From Liquidambar formosana (Eukaryota; Streptophyta; Magnoliopsida; Saxifragales; Altingiaceae), in NCBI GenBank assembly GCA_039720395.1, contig CM077824.1, positions 32,204,759 to 32,268,758 on the forward strand: DNA of 64,000 nt. Direction: 5' to 3'. The position numbers and the translations under genes are program-made. This document shows, piece after piece, positions 11,701 through 22,658 of the stretch; position 1 is the stretch's first letter, and every line of letters starts with the position of its first letter. Under the pieces are notes generated by a model. It did no database searches. It had not been told where the DNA came from and saw only the letters and a program-made list of their open reading frames with translations.

Positions 11701-14680
11701 CTATATCTCTTTGCCATATGTCATAGTTGATCCCATTTAGCTTGTCAATGTTATCATATATTGCATCTATGTGGTTGTTTGCCATCACTACATTCAAGAA
11801 TTGCGCAAGGGTTGACATTATTATACACACATCCATTATTTATTCAGAAAACCCGATTGGAAAAACATTATCCTTCCCCACAAATCGAAATCGAAAAATA
11901 TTACTATTGCTCATAATCATCTCCCAATTATGTAGGTTAGGAGTATATTTTCCAATCGTTTTTTGAACAAATACGCATATTACCCACAGTATTATAACAA
12001 TAATAACGATAACATGCTCCACATAAACACACGGATTCCCATATGGAATTATTTGGTAAATATTAGAGCCTATGATAAGAAAATTCCATAGCATAATGCG
12101 TGTCGCGAAAACACATCCCCTTACATAATTCCTCCAAAAAATGGTACATAAATCAATACATTACATTTCCAAAAATCCTAATACAATGGATCTATTACAA
12201 TGAATAAATAAATGGGAATGCCGCGCCACACATTATGCCTCAAGGAATATCTTATACACAGAAGGCAAACAAACATAAGCTCTATCATATTTTACCAAAA
12301 ATCCATCCATTTAATCCTATAACTAACATGCTAACACATATTAAGCAATTGGTCTATTAAATGGATGGTAGGGCCATGCTCAAACACATAAGGAGCATGC
12401 CAATGGGTCTCATAAGGCGGGTAAAACGTTGGCGGCAATCTAATTGCGCAACGTAATAAGAATAATTAATTACACAAATTAATTAATTAATTACCGCATG
12501 TAATTAATAGATGCACAGTTAATCCACGTCGCGTGACTCTCCCCGTGACACAAAAATACTCCCACATGCTCAAATAATAAAAATACAGCCTCTGGAAATT
12601 TTAATTTTGCATATAATAATATTATTTAATTTTTTGGTAAAGAAAAACACTAAAAATATAGTAAAATAAAAAATCCAGAAGCTATGGTGGGAGGTGCAGC
12701 ACACCACAGTGTAGAATAAGCCCCAATCATAATTCTACAATTTTCCAGGAAGCCAAACAACCTCTCACGCGCCACCACGCGCGCGAGTGGTGTGGTTTTA
12801 TAGTGATTTTCTCAATATTTAATTAAATAAATATTTTCTTCTAATTAAAAAATAATTTAAAAATTACCATAAAATTAGAAATAAAGTTTTATGAATTTAG
12901 GAAAAAACGGCACGTGAATCGGAGTTATACAGCCTCTACACTCTCTCGCACTCTCCAGTAGGCGAGAGTGGGCTTTGCTGAGAAAGCACTGTTCATCTTC
13001 TTCCTCAAGCCTATTCGAACCAGTTTCGAATGTTCACGGGCCCAACTTCGCGGGCTCATAACTTTCACATAAGATATCAGATTTGCGCAAATTTTATGTC
13101 TACGGAAAGCCCTCGCGACGTAGTTTAACAACATACCAGATTTATTCAATATTAACAAATCTAGGTGCATCAAAAATTAGCCCAAAGTTTCGGAAAAACC
13201 ACAATTTTCAAAACTAAAATTTGCGTTTTCTCTCAAAATACACGTCTGTTTCTCACAAAATTTTGCAGGCATGTTCCTCACACATAGGAGAACACCTCCA
13301 TATAAAAATTTTGGGTTAAAAACCACTTTTGAAAAACGTTTTTAAATGACCCATAAATTGTATTTTAGAGAGAGAATGCAAACCACGCGACAATAGGGCG
13401 AATCAACAACCACATGCTCTGATACCAATGTAAATACGCTATATCTACTGCATATAGCACTCAATAACAGGTCCAAGAACGTACCTTAAGCGGAAGAGAC
13501 CCGAGGAACTTTGTTGGTCGTTGTTACAAGCCCCACGTAGCTGCTGTACGAATGATTGCTCCTCCACTGCGAATCTGATCTCCGTGTATGCTTTTCAACG
13601 TCGTGATAGTCGTAGGGATCGCTACTAGAGTTCTCCCACGTAATCCACACTACCAAGTCCACTAGGCAACAACGGTGATCCTAGAGAGAGAATACTAGAG
13701 AGAGAACAATGGAGGCTGCTGTATTTCTGTGTTGTGGTGTGTCTCCATCACTTAAGAGAGACATTCATTATATATGTGCCCCTATTCCACAGTCCAAACC
13801 CTAACAAGAGTTGGTTTCCAAGTGCAATTAGGAAACCTCATGGAATACGGGACTTAACCACTGGGTCCAGCACCCACACGTGGGCGGACCATGGGTTTGG
13901 GTCATGACCCAATGACCCATATTTTTAACATGGGCTAAGTATAAATTTCTATTTTTATTAATTATTAATTTACCTATTTTTAAATGGTAAAAGGTAAGAA
14001 CACCGCATACTCTGAAATATTTATCTAATTTTATAAGGATTTAAAATGAATACCTTACTCTTTAACATTGAGTAGGGGATAGATGTGTTATTAGGCCAAC
14101 ACGTCATGCATTTGTGACCTTTTATTTGTTAAATAGTGCCAAAAAAGATTTTTTTTTCCCTTCTTTTTTTCTTTTTTGAGGCACAACTTATATGAAATTC
14201 TTCCATCCTTTATACACTTTTTTTTTTCTTTTATAAAAAATATACAACTTTTACCACAGTCGAAAAGGAGATAGAATTAACCAAAATTAATTGACCTTGA
14301 GGTCATACCCGGGAACAAGAGGATAGGTAGAGAAACCCCAGTCGTTCTTGAGGCTGTGAAGGTCGGAGTGGCAGATCCCACAGTACAACACCTTAAACCT
14401 CACGTCCTCGTCTCCCGTTGCTCTTCACAATGACACATGTACCATGTACATACAAACATCATACATATGAGCCCCCAAAAGGAATTTAGCCAATAAAAAA
14501 AAACGAAACATTATATGCATGCCTCATGCAACAAACCATAGCTCGCTATTGAAATATGATGGAGTGGGAATAACAAAATTACCTTCTGGAGAAGTTAAAG
14601 GGAGAGAGAATTCCAGATGGATCTGTAGCTGCCCATCCAAAGGCCTTTTCAGGGTGTTCCTCTTCAGGTGATTTCGCCAT
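2717..14680 (-). CDS. CAD: CAD-A: cinnamyl alcohol dehydrogenase-like (ELI3/SAD-type), 5 exons
   Basis: Zinc-dependent, NADPH-using medium-chain alcohol dehydrogenase that should interconvert cinnamaldehyde-type aldehydes and alcohols in the cytosol. Exons in transcript order are 14583-14680, 14309-14422, 3458-3971, 3045-3198 and 2717-2925; they join in frame to 362 codons, the family's usual length. All introns are GT-AG. Start MAKSPEEEH and stop TAA are clear. Visible motifs: GICHSD with catalytic-zinc Cys50, GHEIVG (His72/Glu73), structural-zinc cysteines 103, 106, 109 and 117, third catalytic Cys in PLLCAG, Rossmann GLGGLG, and STSPSKKK expected to hold the NADP phosphate. Trp61 in KNDWG is typical of the ELI3/sinapyl-type clade rather than lignin CAD, which has Leu. 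Residue 302 is Leu. Intron 2 (3972-14308) is 10.3 kb and filled with transposons. Tandem paralogue of CAD-B. The exact substrate, including mannitol dehydrogenase-type annotation, cannot be decided from sequence. Confidence 0.93.
4615..5420. repeat. Diverged TIR-like repeat with GGGTCGGG/GGGTTGG motifs
   Basis: Many GGGTTGGGC-like words lie on the left and their inverses on the right, as in subterminal regions of hAT-type elements. Inside, a 34-bp block beginning TTGACCTCAATTCAG is repeated exactly at 4721 and 4766. Ends and target duplication could not be fixed. Confidence 0.35.
5624..6469. mobile_element. Non-autonomous hAT-like element in CAD-A intron 2
   Basis: The left end reads CAGGGGCGAAGCCAGG and the right end is its diverged inverse, ending CGACCCTG. 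Near-identical 8-bp direct repeats flank it: CCTACAAA (616-623 of the 5-kb block) and CCTACAAG (6470-6477). Both traits fit hAT elements. A foldback MITE occupies the middle and no transposase is visible. Confidence 0.75.
5851..6264. mobile_element. Foldback MITE nested in the hAT-like element
   Basis: The two halves are inverted copies: the left arm starts near GTCATTACAAAAATT and the right arm ends near AATTTTTGTAATAGC. Each arm is about 190 bp with a short loop near 6030-6090. The same family recurs near 60532-60870. Confidence 0.8.
6510..7011 (-). repeat. 3' LTR of the Copia element
   Basis: 502 bp, TG...CA ends, preceded on the minus strand by the polypurine tract. Confidence 0.92.
8767..10400 (-). 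pseudogene. Copia pol remnants (integrase then reverse transcriptase)
   Basis: On the minus strand, pieces recognisable in broken frames are an integrase-like HNGVAERRNR (about 10256-10300), a reverse-transcriptase stretch close to MDVKTAFLNGELDE (about 9265-9325) and the later RT segment [13 protein letters not shown] (8767-8970). Stops and frameshifts separate them. No intact polyprotein exists here. Confidence 0.75.
11450..11836 (-). pseudogene. Copia gag remnant
   Basis: A 128-residue open stretch contains [18 protein letters not shown] and later NAKEMWQHL, typical of the N-terminal part of plant Copia gag (UBN2-type). The zinc-knuckle half and any link to pol are not open, so this is not a working gag. 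Confidence 0.75.
13429..13930 (-). repeat. 5' LTR of the Copia element
   Basis: 502 bp. It differs from the other LTR at seven positions by direct reading (about 98.6% identity), mostly transitions. The primer-binding site lies immediately beyond it. Confidence 0.92.
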
Positions 14681-14798
14681 TTTCACTGTTTAAGACAGAG
14701 AGAGAGAGAGAGGAGAGTGAGTATCTTGCTACTATGCTAGACTCTGAGTGGGAATTGAAACAGAGGATGAAGTCGGTGAAGTCTTCCCGCGAGATGGG

Positions 14799-14805
14799 TT
14801 AAATA
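14799..14805 (-). promoter_or_regulatory. Possible TATA box of CAD-A
   Basis: TATTTAA on the minus strand about 120 bp upstream of the CAD-A ATG. It is weaker than the CAD-B box. A (GA)n tract at about 14696-14712 lies between it and the start codon and would fall in the 5' UTR. Confidence 0.4.
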
Positions 14806-15005
14806 GTACAGTTAAGGGGCAGGTGGTGTAAGGACCCGTATGGCTGACATAATCAGTGAGCCAAGACTGAACAGTGAACACAGGTGCTGCTTAGGTCAGG
14901 TGCTTCAGGAATCGCTCATCGCTCGCTCAGAGGAGGATACCTTCTTTCTTCTTCTTCTTCCATTTTTTTGTTTTTTTTTTTGGGGGGTAAATAAAAGAGA
15001 AACCA

Positions 15006-15211
15006 TGAATTGATAAATTACAATATCATGCTAAGATAATCCACACCCTTAAATGAGAGATTGAATGGTTTGAATTGAAAATTGAAAACGTTACCCAATG
15101 AGATTATTTTGGTAATTTTAATAGCATATTTTCAACTTTTAATCAAAACCATTCAATATCTCATTTAAAAATGCGGATTACTTTAGTATGATGTTGAGTT
15201 TTATCAATTCA
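15006..15211. mobile_element. Small foldback MITE upstream of CAD-A
   Basis: Two arms of about 85 bp are inverse copies. The outer ends TGAATTGATAAA and TTTATCAATTCA are perfect inverses. It lies about 330 bp upstream of the CAD-A start codon. Confidence 0.7.
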
Positions 15212-15407
15212 GCACTTAATCCAAACCCGAAACGATAGAGGTAAATCTAAAAATATGACTAGTTGAAGAGAAGTTTGAGTTTTGATTTCATTATATTTGG
15301 TAATTCTCTTTTTCTTATTAATTTGTTCAGTTTTCTTCTGAAAATAAGATATAAACGTAGGTTTTTTTTCAAACCAAAAATGAATTAGTTTATTTAAAAA
15401 CCTAATA

Positions 15408-15668
15408 CTCCATCCGTTCCATTTAATTGGTCTTCTTTCTTTTTTGAGATGATCCAAAATTATTGTTATATTAAAAAAGATAATGATTTTATTTATTTGA
15501 TTTCCTAAACTACCCTTTAAAGGATATTTTTCTTTTTACAATGTTTTATACACTTGAGAGCAAAATTGGAATGTTGAAACATATGTATTGATGTGAAAAC
15601 AGTTAAAGGATCCTTTAAAAAAACATGTTTTTTAAAAGAGGACAATCAATTAGGAATAGAGGGAGCAA
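15408..15668. mobile_element. Stowaway MITE upstream of CAD-A
   Basis: About 260 bp, with CTCCATCCGTTCC at the left end and GGAATAGAGGGAG at the right end, the Stowaway terminal signature, next to TA on both sides. Confidence 0.75.
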
Positions 15669-16977
15669 TAATTATAAAATGGATCCACTCTGATCCAGTT
15701 TTTAAAATTTCGAAATAAGCTGGTCCTTATATACTATAATAACATGAATGCATTGTTTCATTGTGAAGTAAACACTGAAAAAATAATTTCGTTAAAATTG
15801 TATCGACTTTTTGTTTTTAATTATTTTTAATTTTGACTTGTCTTCGAATTTCGTTAAAATGTTGGTAATCATTGATAACAAGTAATAGTTAGGGTCACTA
15901 TCTTTATATCTTTCCTCCCAAGTTGGGGACTAAATATTGTGAACATTGAAATTTATTTTTAATTCATAGTGAGGTAAACTTGGGCCTTAATAACCTTTTC
16001 TCTAATTTCTTGGATGATTTTTTTTATTAGTACTTCAATAATATGGTTCCGTAATCTCGATAAAACAAGAGATTTTGCCTGAGTTCATTGCTGAAATGGT
16101 CAAAATCTCATTCAAATTTTTAAAATTTTATCCAAATATTAATAAATATTTCTCTGCAATTACCCATTTTATTGTATTGTCTTATATTGTGATATTATAA
16201 TGAGGTGGATGGTAAAAGTCAGCAGTTTAGAAAGAGGTTTCAAACTATTGCCTTTAATTCATGTCCACTAATTAAAGCTAGTGCAAAATACATAACAAAT
16301 GCACAGATGTGCAAGATAGTAAATGTAGTTTATTTTAACTTTATAATATTTTATTTTTATTTTTATTTTGACAAGAAACAAATCATTTAGTTATGGTTGG
16401 ATCTTGCGTAGACCATATAGTTAGATCATATGGCTAGATTTATAGTATATGTTTATAATTACTTTTTTTTTTTATAAGAAATAAAATCATTTGGTTAATT
16501 AGATTGTATAGACAAAAATTTAGCTTAATTATATGCTTTTAGCCCCTTAATATAGTTACTTTTGGTGAAGAAGGATGTTAAATATTAAAACTAGAGGTTC
16601 AATCTCATTCACCTGACCAAATATTTTGCATACTTAAAATACCAAGTAGATGTCATCTAAAGGTGGGCTGTCACAATCTTAATCAAGGGTTGGTGTGGAC
16701 ATAGAAAAAATGGAGTCAATTGAACCGTGAGGAAAAGGAATTAAAATGGAGCGGATCCATCCTATTCCCTCCACAAATAGTTATATATGCCAGTTTTATT
16801 ATCTCAAAATATGGAGTCAATGTAATGAAAAGTGAATTTAGGGCTAAAAATTATAGAGGAATGAACTCTAAGATTTTCAATAATTGTGGGGGACTTCTAT
16901 CAAATTCCGAAAGATTGCAATGAGCTGCCCTAGCAGCCTAGCCCTCTATCTGCATACATTCTCTTCCCCCAACACAA

Positions 16978-16979
16978 CC

Positions 16980-17030
<51 letters not shown>
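16978..17030. repeat. C23-A30 homopolymer block
   Basis: About 23 C bases run directly into about 30 A bases. Lengths at such places are unreliable in most assemblies. Confidence 0.9.
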
Positions 17031-17032
<2 letters not shown>

Positions 17033-17149
17033 CGCTATATTAGGTCCACTTTTGTCCTCGAAAAAAGAAAATATGTTGGTAGCTAGGTCCACTCCTCTCC
17101 CCCATTTCAATTTTACAAATAGGTTGGTGAAATTTGAATTTCCTAAGCT

Positions 17150-17240
17150 CCAAAGAGTAGCTCAATTGGTAAAGGATCTTCATTTCAAGATCCTATCTTA
17201 AGAAACGAAGATCCTGAGTTCGACTTATACTAAACTCCTT
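17150..17240 (+). repeat. tRNA-like SINE fragment
   Basis: GTAGCTCAATTGG resembles a pol III A box and GAGTTCGACT, about 55 bp later, a B box. There is no pairing acceptor stem, so it is not a tRNA gene. Element ends were not found. Confidence 0.4.
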
Positions 17241-18321
17241 GAAATCACTTTCACAAGGTTTCTTAATTGTCACGGACTTTAAACTTATTTGGTCTATATG
17301 AATACTACCTAGGGTATAAGATGCAATAAGCCACATTGCAAGTCTCATCATCTTTTTCTTTAGCAGTTTTTTTCTGGTTATTTCCTTAATATCTTTTCGG
17401 GACCTTAGATGCTCAAATCTCATTGTCAAAGGAGAAAAAACAGACAATTAAGTTCTGTGATGATCATCTTTTGGCCGATATTTATTAGACTTCATATTTA
17501 ATAAAATTTGTTATATTTTAAGCATTGAAAAGACTAATTTGCATGACTCTTCCATTTATTTATTTTGAAAATTATAAATAAATAAGTAGGTGCCGGATAA
17601 CAAACGAATAAGCATCTAGCCTATTCACATTAGTTGACTAAGAAGCCTTCTTTTTTTAAGGCACTAGGTTCAAACGTTTGATCAATGGCAGGGTGCATCA
17701 GATGAATTTTTTTCATTTTTTTGGGTCATTAGGTGGAACTGATCCCGTGGTTCATCCTTGCTATGTGAACCATTAGACTTGAGCATGAGAACTACTACTT
17801 GATGGGTCTAAATCATGAGTTTAACCCTACATCAATGTGGCTCTTAGGCAATTTAATTTGTGCTCAAAATTATTTTTTTTTTTTTATTTAATTTTCTCGG
17901 CATTGGGAGAACTTTACAAATTAAATTAGTCTGCAAAAAATTCAATCTCATCCATTTGTTGAACAAGAATAGTACTTATATACGTCCCAACAAAGAAACA
18001 TTTTTTTCATTAAACTCTTTTACATGGGATGAAAGTCACACTCATAAGTCATTCGTACAAATTTCATCCCATATGAGATAATTAAGAAAAAAGTTTGTCC
18101 CGATAAGTGGGGGCATTATGTTTTGTTTACTTTAGCATCAAAGGGGTACATGAGACACAAAGATAATGTATGTTTCAACACGCTAAACAAATATATTTAA
18201 ATTAAGAATCTTTCTAACATGACAAAACAAATTATAACCACTCATAGACTCATATAGCTAAATTTCCATCTGATTCGGAAGAAAAAGAAACTTAAACTGA
18301 CACTAGGATAGGCTAGATCGA

Positions 18322-21300
18322 CTAGGCAGGAGTTAGGGTGTTGGCAATGTCGATGACGAATCGGTACCTAACATCGGCCTTGGCAAGCCGCTCCATTGCT
18401 TTATTCACATAGTCCATTGGAATAAGCTCGATGTCAGCTGTTATATCATGTTTAGCTGCAAAATCAATCATCTCTTGAGTCTCTTTCATTCCCCCAAAGC
18501 AACTGCCGCCCAATATCTTCCTACCTGCCATCCCACAATTCAATTAAATTCTAGCAACATGATATTGATCTAACGTAATTAAATTAAGTAACAATTTTTT
18601 TATTTTATTTTTTTTCCCTTTTGAAAATAAACTAGAGCGATTAAAGTCATATGCTTACCCATAATCAAAGGAAAAACCGGTAGCTCTAGTGGCCTATCAG
18701 GGGCACCCACCATAACAAGCTTTCCATGAGATTTCAGTAAGCTAAGCAAAGGAACGATAGGGTGAACTGCTGACACCGTGTCGATGATACCATCCATTGT
18801 TCCCATGGCAGCCTACATAAAGTCAACAACAATCAAAGACTATAACACTCAGCTCCAAACACCTTCATTTCCAGAAGCAAACCAATACAAACTGTGGCAT
18901 AAGATTAAAATTTTAAATGGAGCCTTCTTGACTGGGACTTAGGGTCAAAATTTTGACTGGAGCCTTCTGTACATAGGCTACTCATATTTAGCTAGTGAAT
19001 TGTGGCCCAAGGAGTTAGGGCTTAAGGCGACCGCCTTAATTTCTACCTTATTAAATTGGCCCTGCCCGTTTATTGAGATCACTTTATTATAATTAAGTGC
19101 AAATAATTACCTTCATCAAGTCATTATAGGACTAGCCTAGAGGTGCGGAAGTGGAAAAATGGATAAGAATTAAGATAGATTAAGAGTTTGAACCCCCTCC
19201 AATTGTACCCAAAAAACAAAAAAAGTTTACCTGCATCTGTTGTGTGTCATGGCTAACCAGAAACGAGTCAGCACCCAAATGTTCTATAGCCTCCTTCTTC
19301 TTATTTGGTGAGGTACTGATCACCGTAACCTTAACCCCAAACCCCTTTGCAAACTTCACAGCCACATGACCAAGACCGCCAAGCCCAACCACACCCAAGT
19401 GCATACCAGGCTCGTTGAGTCCGTAATATTTTAAGGGGCTGAACACTGTAATCCCTGCGCACAGTAGAGGAGCACCGGCATCGAGGGGGAAGTTTTCAGG
19501 GAAGCGAACCAGAAAGTGCTCATCCACGACCATGGTGTCAGAGTAGCCTCCATAGGTGATGGTTCCGTCGAAGTATTTGGCTCCGTAAGTGAGTATCATT
19601 TTGGGGCAGTAATTCTCCAAGTGATTCTCACAGTTATGACAAGAGCGGCAAGATCCCACCATGCAGCCCACACCACCTTTGTCCCCAACTTTGAATTTTT
19701 GGACCTTGCACCCCACTTCTGTCACTATACCCACAATTTCATGCCTGTTCATAAACACGTATTTTTTCAGTTTAATCATGTAATGTAATGTGAGAATTCG
19801 TAAACCCAGTTTTGGATCTAATATTCAAAGTGATGCTACTCAAAAAAAAAAAAAAGAGGATGTATCCTATATGTTTGGAAGATGCTAATCTTACATAATT
19901 TTCGATACAGATAGACATATGGTGCATTTATTTTAATTATTACAAAATAATTATTGCAATCAACAAAAACCCCCCTCTTTGAATGAATATCTACTACTTC
20001 TATCAAAAAACAAGAAAAAGAGAACCCCTTTTTTTTTGTTAAACAATTAATAGAAACTATCTTATTCGTAATCTCCCTAAAATGGATAAATGGATGTCAA
20101 TACTATTTCAAGTTCACGTACTCACTCAACAAGTTAGAAATTTACCTTGACTATCATTGGCATTTTTTATTTTTTTTGAGGTTTTGAGATGTTTATCCAT
20201 TCGACTAATTCACTGGGCACACACAATCTCTCATCTCACATGTACTAAACAATTAAATGATAAAGTCTATAGGGGTAGTGCTGATAGGAGTGGTGATGGT
20301 TGAACTCAAGACTTACATGAGACGTACATGATAAGCAAGAGATCATAGAATCACAGGGTCTACTCCTTAGACTTGACTATCATGGTCACTTACTTCATTC
20401 TATTAAAATATTTTAATTTATTAATGTAAAATTGCCGAATGGTCCTAACTACGGATAAATAATTACAAATTAATATAATTGACTAGTAATTACATTTTAA
20501 TAATTTTTTATTAAGTTAATAGTAATTTATTTGTAGTTATTTGTCCATAACTGGGACATACTGTAATTCTCCCTCTTGGGTGAAGTCATGTGAAGCGTGA
20601 ACATCTGAAAGCCACAACGTTGCGTGAAGCCAATGAAATATGTAGTTAATTTGTCCGTATTTGCTTCATAATTGAGACCCACCAGGAAATTAAAATGAGT
20701 GGCCATTACACGACTGGCGGTCAACTTGTATTTACCCTGTCATTGCTGCCACAACCTAATTGCAGTTACGTCGTGGTCGGACCGACCTACTACGATTTTA
20801 TTGAATTTAGAGGGTACGAATGGGTAGGGCAGCATTAGGGGTTTGAAATTTATCGAAAGAACATAAAATAAAATAAAAACAAAAACTTAAGTATTTTTTG
20901 ATTGTCGAATTTGAAATTAAACAATTCAAAAATTTTTATAATATTTTACATAATATTGCAGACATAATCTATCATCTTAAATTAACAAAATTCAAAAAAA
21001 CGATAATTTTCATCGCAACTAAGATGGCCAATTCAAAATAGTAGTATTTTATGAATTCGTTAAAATTGATTTTACAACATCAATTATACTGTTAACTATA
21101 ACATTTTAATATATTCTAATTCTAGGTGATAAATTCATGTCTTCAACCATATATAAAATTTATTGAATTCTCTAATTTCGAATTAGACAACCAAATAGCC
21201 CTTATTGAATGTTCTCTAAGTGCCTCTTTGACATTAAACAATTTAAGGTATTTTACATAGTATCAAAGCCACAAATCCATAATCTTGAATTAAAATATTC

Positions 21301-22583
21301 AAAAAAGTTGGATTCATGACTATAGTTGATGCTACATAATTACTTCTTCTTTTCCCCCTTTCTTGATTAGGGGTGTTTAGTTTTAGCTCAAACTATTCTT
21401 GACTCAAATGGCCCATGTGAGATGCTTCGGATCCACACAAGCAACAATAGCTACAAAGTGTTGAAATGATGCATGATCTCTAGGGGAGCACATCTAGGGC
21501 TTGAATGCTCAACCAATCCACATGAGTGCTATGGGATCAATTTTTAGAAATTCATGAAATATCACTATTTTGAATTTCCACTTGTAGTTGTGATAATGAC
21601 CACTATTTCCTTGAATTTGATGATTTAAGGTGATGGATTTATGCCTTTGATATCATGTAAAATACCTTAAATAATCTAATCTCAAATTCTACACCCAAAC
21701 AGGCCTAAGCTAATTCGAGCATTTGCTTGTATAATTATCTTGGTTGCATTATTTATTGACAAATTTAAAAAAGAAAGAAAATTTAAATTTAAAAAAAAAA
21801 AAAAAAGGGATGAGGCAAAAAGGAAAATTGCAACATTGAAAAAGTAGAGAAAGAAAAAAAGAAGGGAATACCCAGGAACGAGAGGATAAACGGAGATGCC
21901 CCAGTCGTTCTTGACGCAGTGAAGGTCAGAGTGGCAGATCCCACAATACAACACCTTTAGTGTCACGTCTGTGTCGCCAGTGGCCCTGTACAAACCACAT
22001 TCACACATGCATTTATTACCATATATTATCATGCATTATCATCTACACCATTTGATTCTTCACGACCTGCTTTCTAGTTTCTACTAATGCTATTTGCCCT
22101 TTTACTTTTCTCATTGATGAATCCTTTTCTGATGGTTGGAAAATTCTTAAAAATAAAAAATTATCATGTTTCTTCATCAAGCTTTCAGAAAAGAACATCA
22201 TTCCATACCAAAAGGGTAATATTCTTTTCTTTTCTTCTTTTAATCAGGAAAATATAATGTAAATTAAGCTTATTCTGGAAATATTTTAATTTCTAATGAA
22301 AAAACAAACAGATCAAGGTAGAAAAAATAGAACAAAACTTCAATATGTTTGACCATATATGATCTCAGTTTCTATTTGCCGTTGAACAGGAATAAAACCA
22401 TTCTGAAAATTGTTTTGTTCTTTTTGTTTTTTTTTTTTTTTGTGATCATAAACCGAACCAAAAAGGAAAACGGAAAAGAAAAAACCTGCGGGAGAAGTTG
22501 AAAGGAGAGAGAACTCCAGACGTGTCTCTGGCAGCCCATCCAAAGGCCTTCTGAGGGTGTTCTTCTTCTGGTGATTTCGCCAT
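18322..22583 (-). CDS. CAD: CAD-B: cinnamyl alcohol dehydrogenase-like (ELI3/SAD-type), 5 exons
   Basis: Second zinc-dependent alcohol dehydrogenase, head-to-tail with CAD-A. Exons in transcript order are 22486-22583, 21872-21985, 19231-19744, 18659-18812 and 18322-18524. They join in frame to 360 codons, and the first four have exactly the lengths found in CAD-A, so the pair is a tandem duplication. Motifs: GICHSD, GHEIVG, structural-zinc cysteines in the [14 protein letters not shown] region, PLLCAG, GLGGLG and STSPNKKK. Differences from CAD-A that may alter the active site are Cys56 for Ser56, Ile63 for Phe63, Cys302 for Leu302, and a Gly in VGDKGG where a Val is usual. The start is fixed by MAKSPEEEH and a TATA box 55 bp upstream. 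A foldback transposon lies directly upstream of that TATA box. No internal stop or frameshift was seen. Confidence 0.93.
20427..20575. mobile_element. Short palindromic MITE in CAD-B intron 2
   Basis: Inverted arms of about 55 bp: GGATAAATAATTACAAATTA on the left and its inverse TAGTTATTTGTCC on the right. Related words occur near 4860 and 40720-40830. Confidence 0.45.
21210..21710. mobile_element. TIR element of about 500 bp in CAD-B intron 2
   Basis: TTTAAGGTATTTTACAT followed by GTATCAAAG on the left is matched by the inverse CTTTGATATCATG and ATGTAAAATACCTTAAA on the right, within arms of about 75 bp. No coding capacity was found. Confidence 0.5.
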
Positions 22584-22637
22584 TCTCTGCTTGTTCTCTG
22601 CTTAATTTGTTTAGGCAATGCGAAGTTTAAAAAACAG

Positions 22638-22646
22638 TTTATATAG
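22638..22646 (-). promoter_or_regulatory. TATA box of CAD-B
   Basis: On the minus strand this reads GTTTATATA in reverse complement, i.e. TATATAAAC, about 55 bp before the CAD-B ATG, which predicts a short 5' UTR. Only 12 bp separate it from the end of the foldback element at 22659. Confidence 0.65.
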
Positions 22647-22658
22647 AAAGAAGAAGAA

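Larger units (their letters stand above)
6510..13930 (-). mobile_element. Complete but non-autonomous Ty1/Copia LTR retrotransposon
   Basis: Two 502-bp LTRs (6510-7011 and 13429-13930) start TGTTAAAAAT and end GCGTATTTACA on the minus strand. Next to the right LTR lies a TGGTATCAGAGC primer-binding site (initiator Met tRNA), so the element reads right to left. A polypurine stretch GGGCGAGTGGGAGA abuts the left LTR. Between them, on the minus strand, come a gag remnant, integrase-like text and then reverse-transcriptase text, which is the Copia gene order. Frames are broken by stops. The flanking 5-mers TGGCC and TGGGC are a target duplication with one mismatch. It sits inside intron 2 of CAD-A. 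Confidence 0.93.
15669..18321. other. Spacer between CAD-A and CAD-B
   Basis: AT-rich, with no gene recognised. It holds the C/A homopolymer block at 16978-17030 and a tRNA-like SINE fragment near 17150. The part next to 18321 is the 3' flank of CAD-B. Confidence 0.5.

Noticed and set aside
16884..17201. 105-codon frame across the C/A block
   Set aside because: It is held open by poly-Pro and poly-Lys translation of homopolymers.
17150..17240. tRNA gene
   Set aside because: A- and B-box-like words are present, but no acceptor or anticodon stems pair; a SINE fragment fits better.
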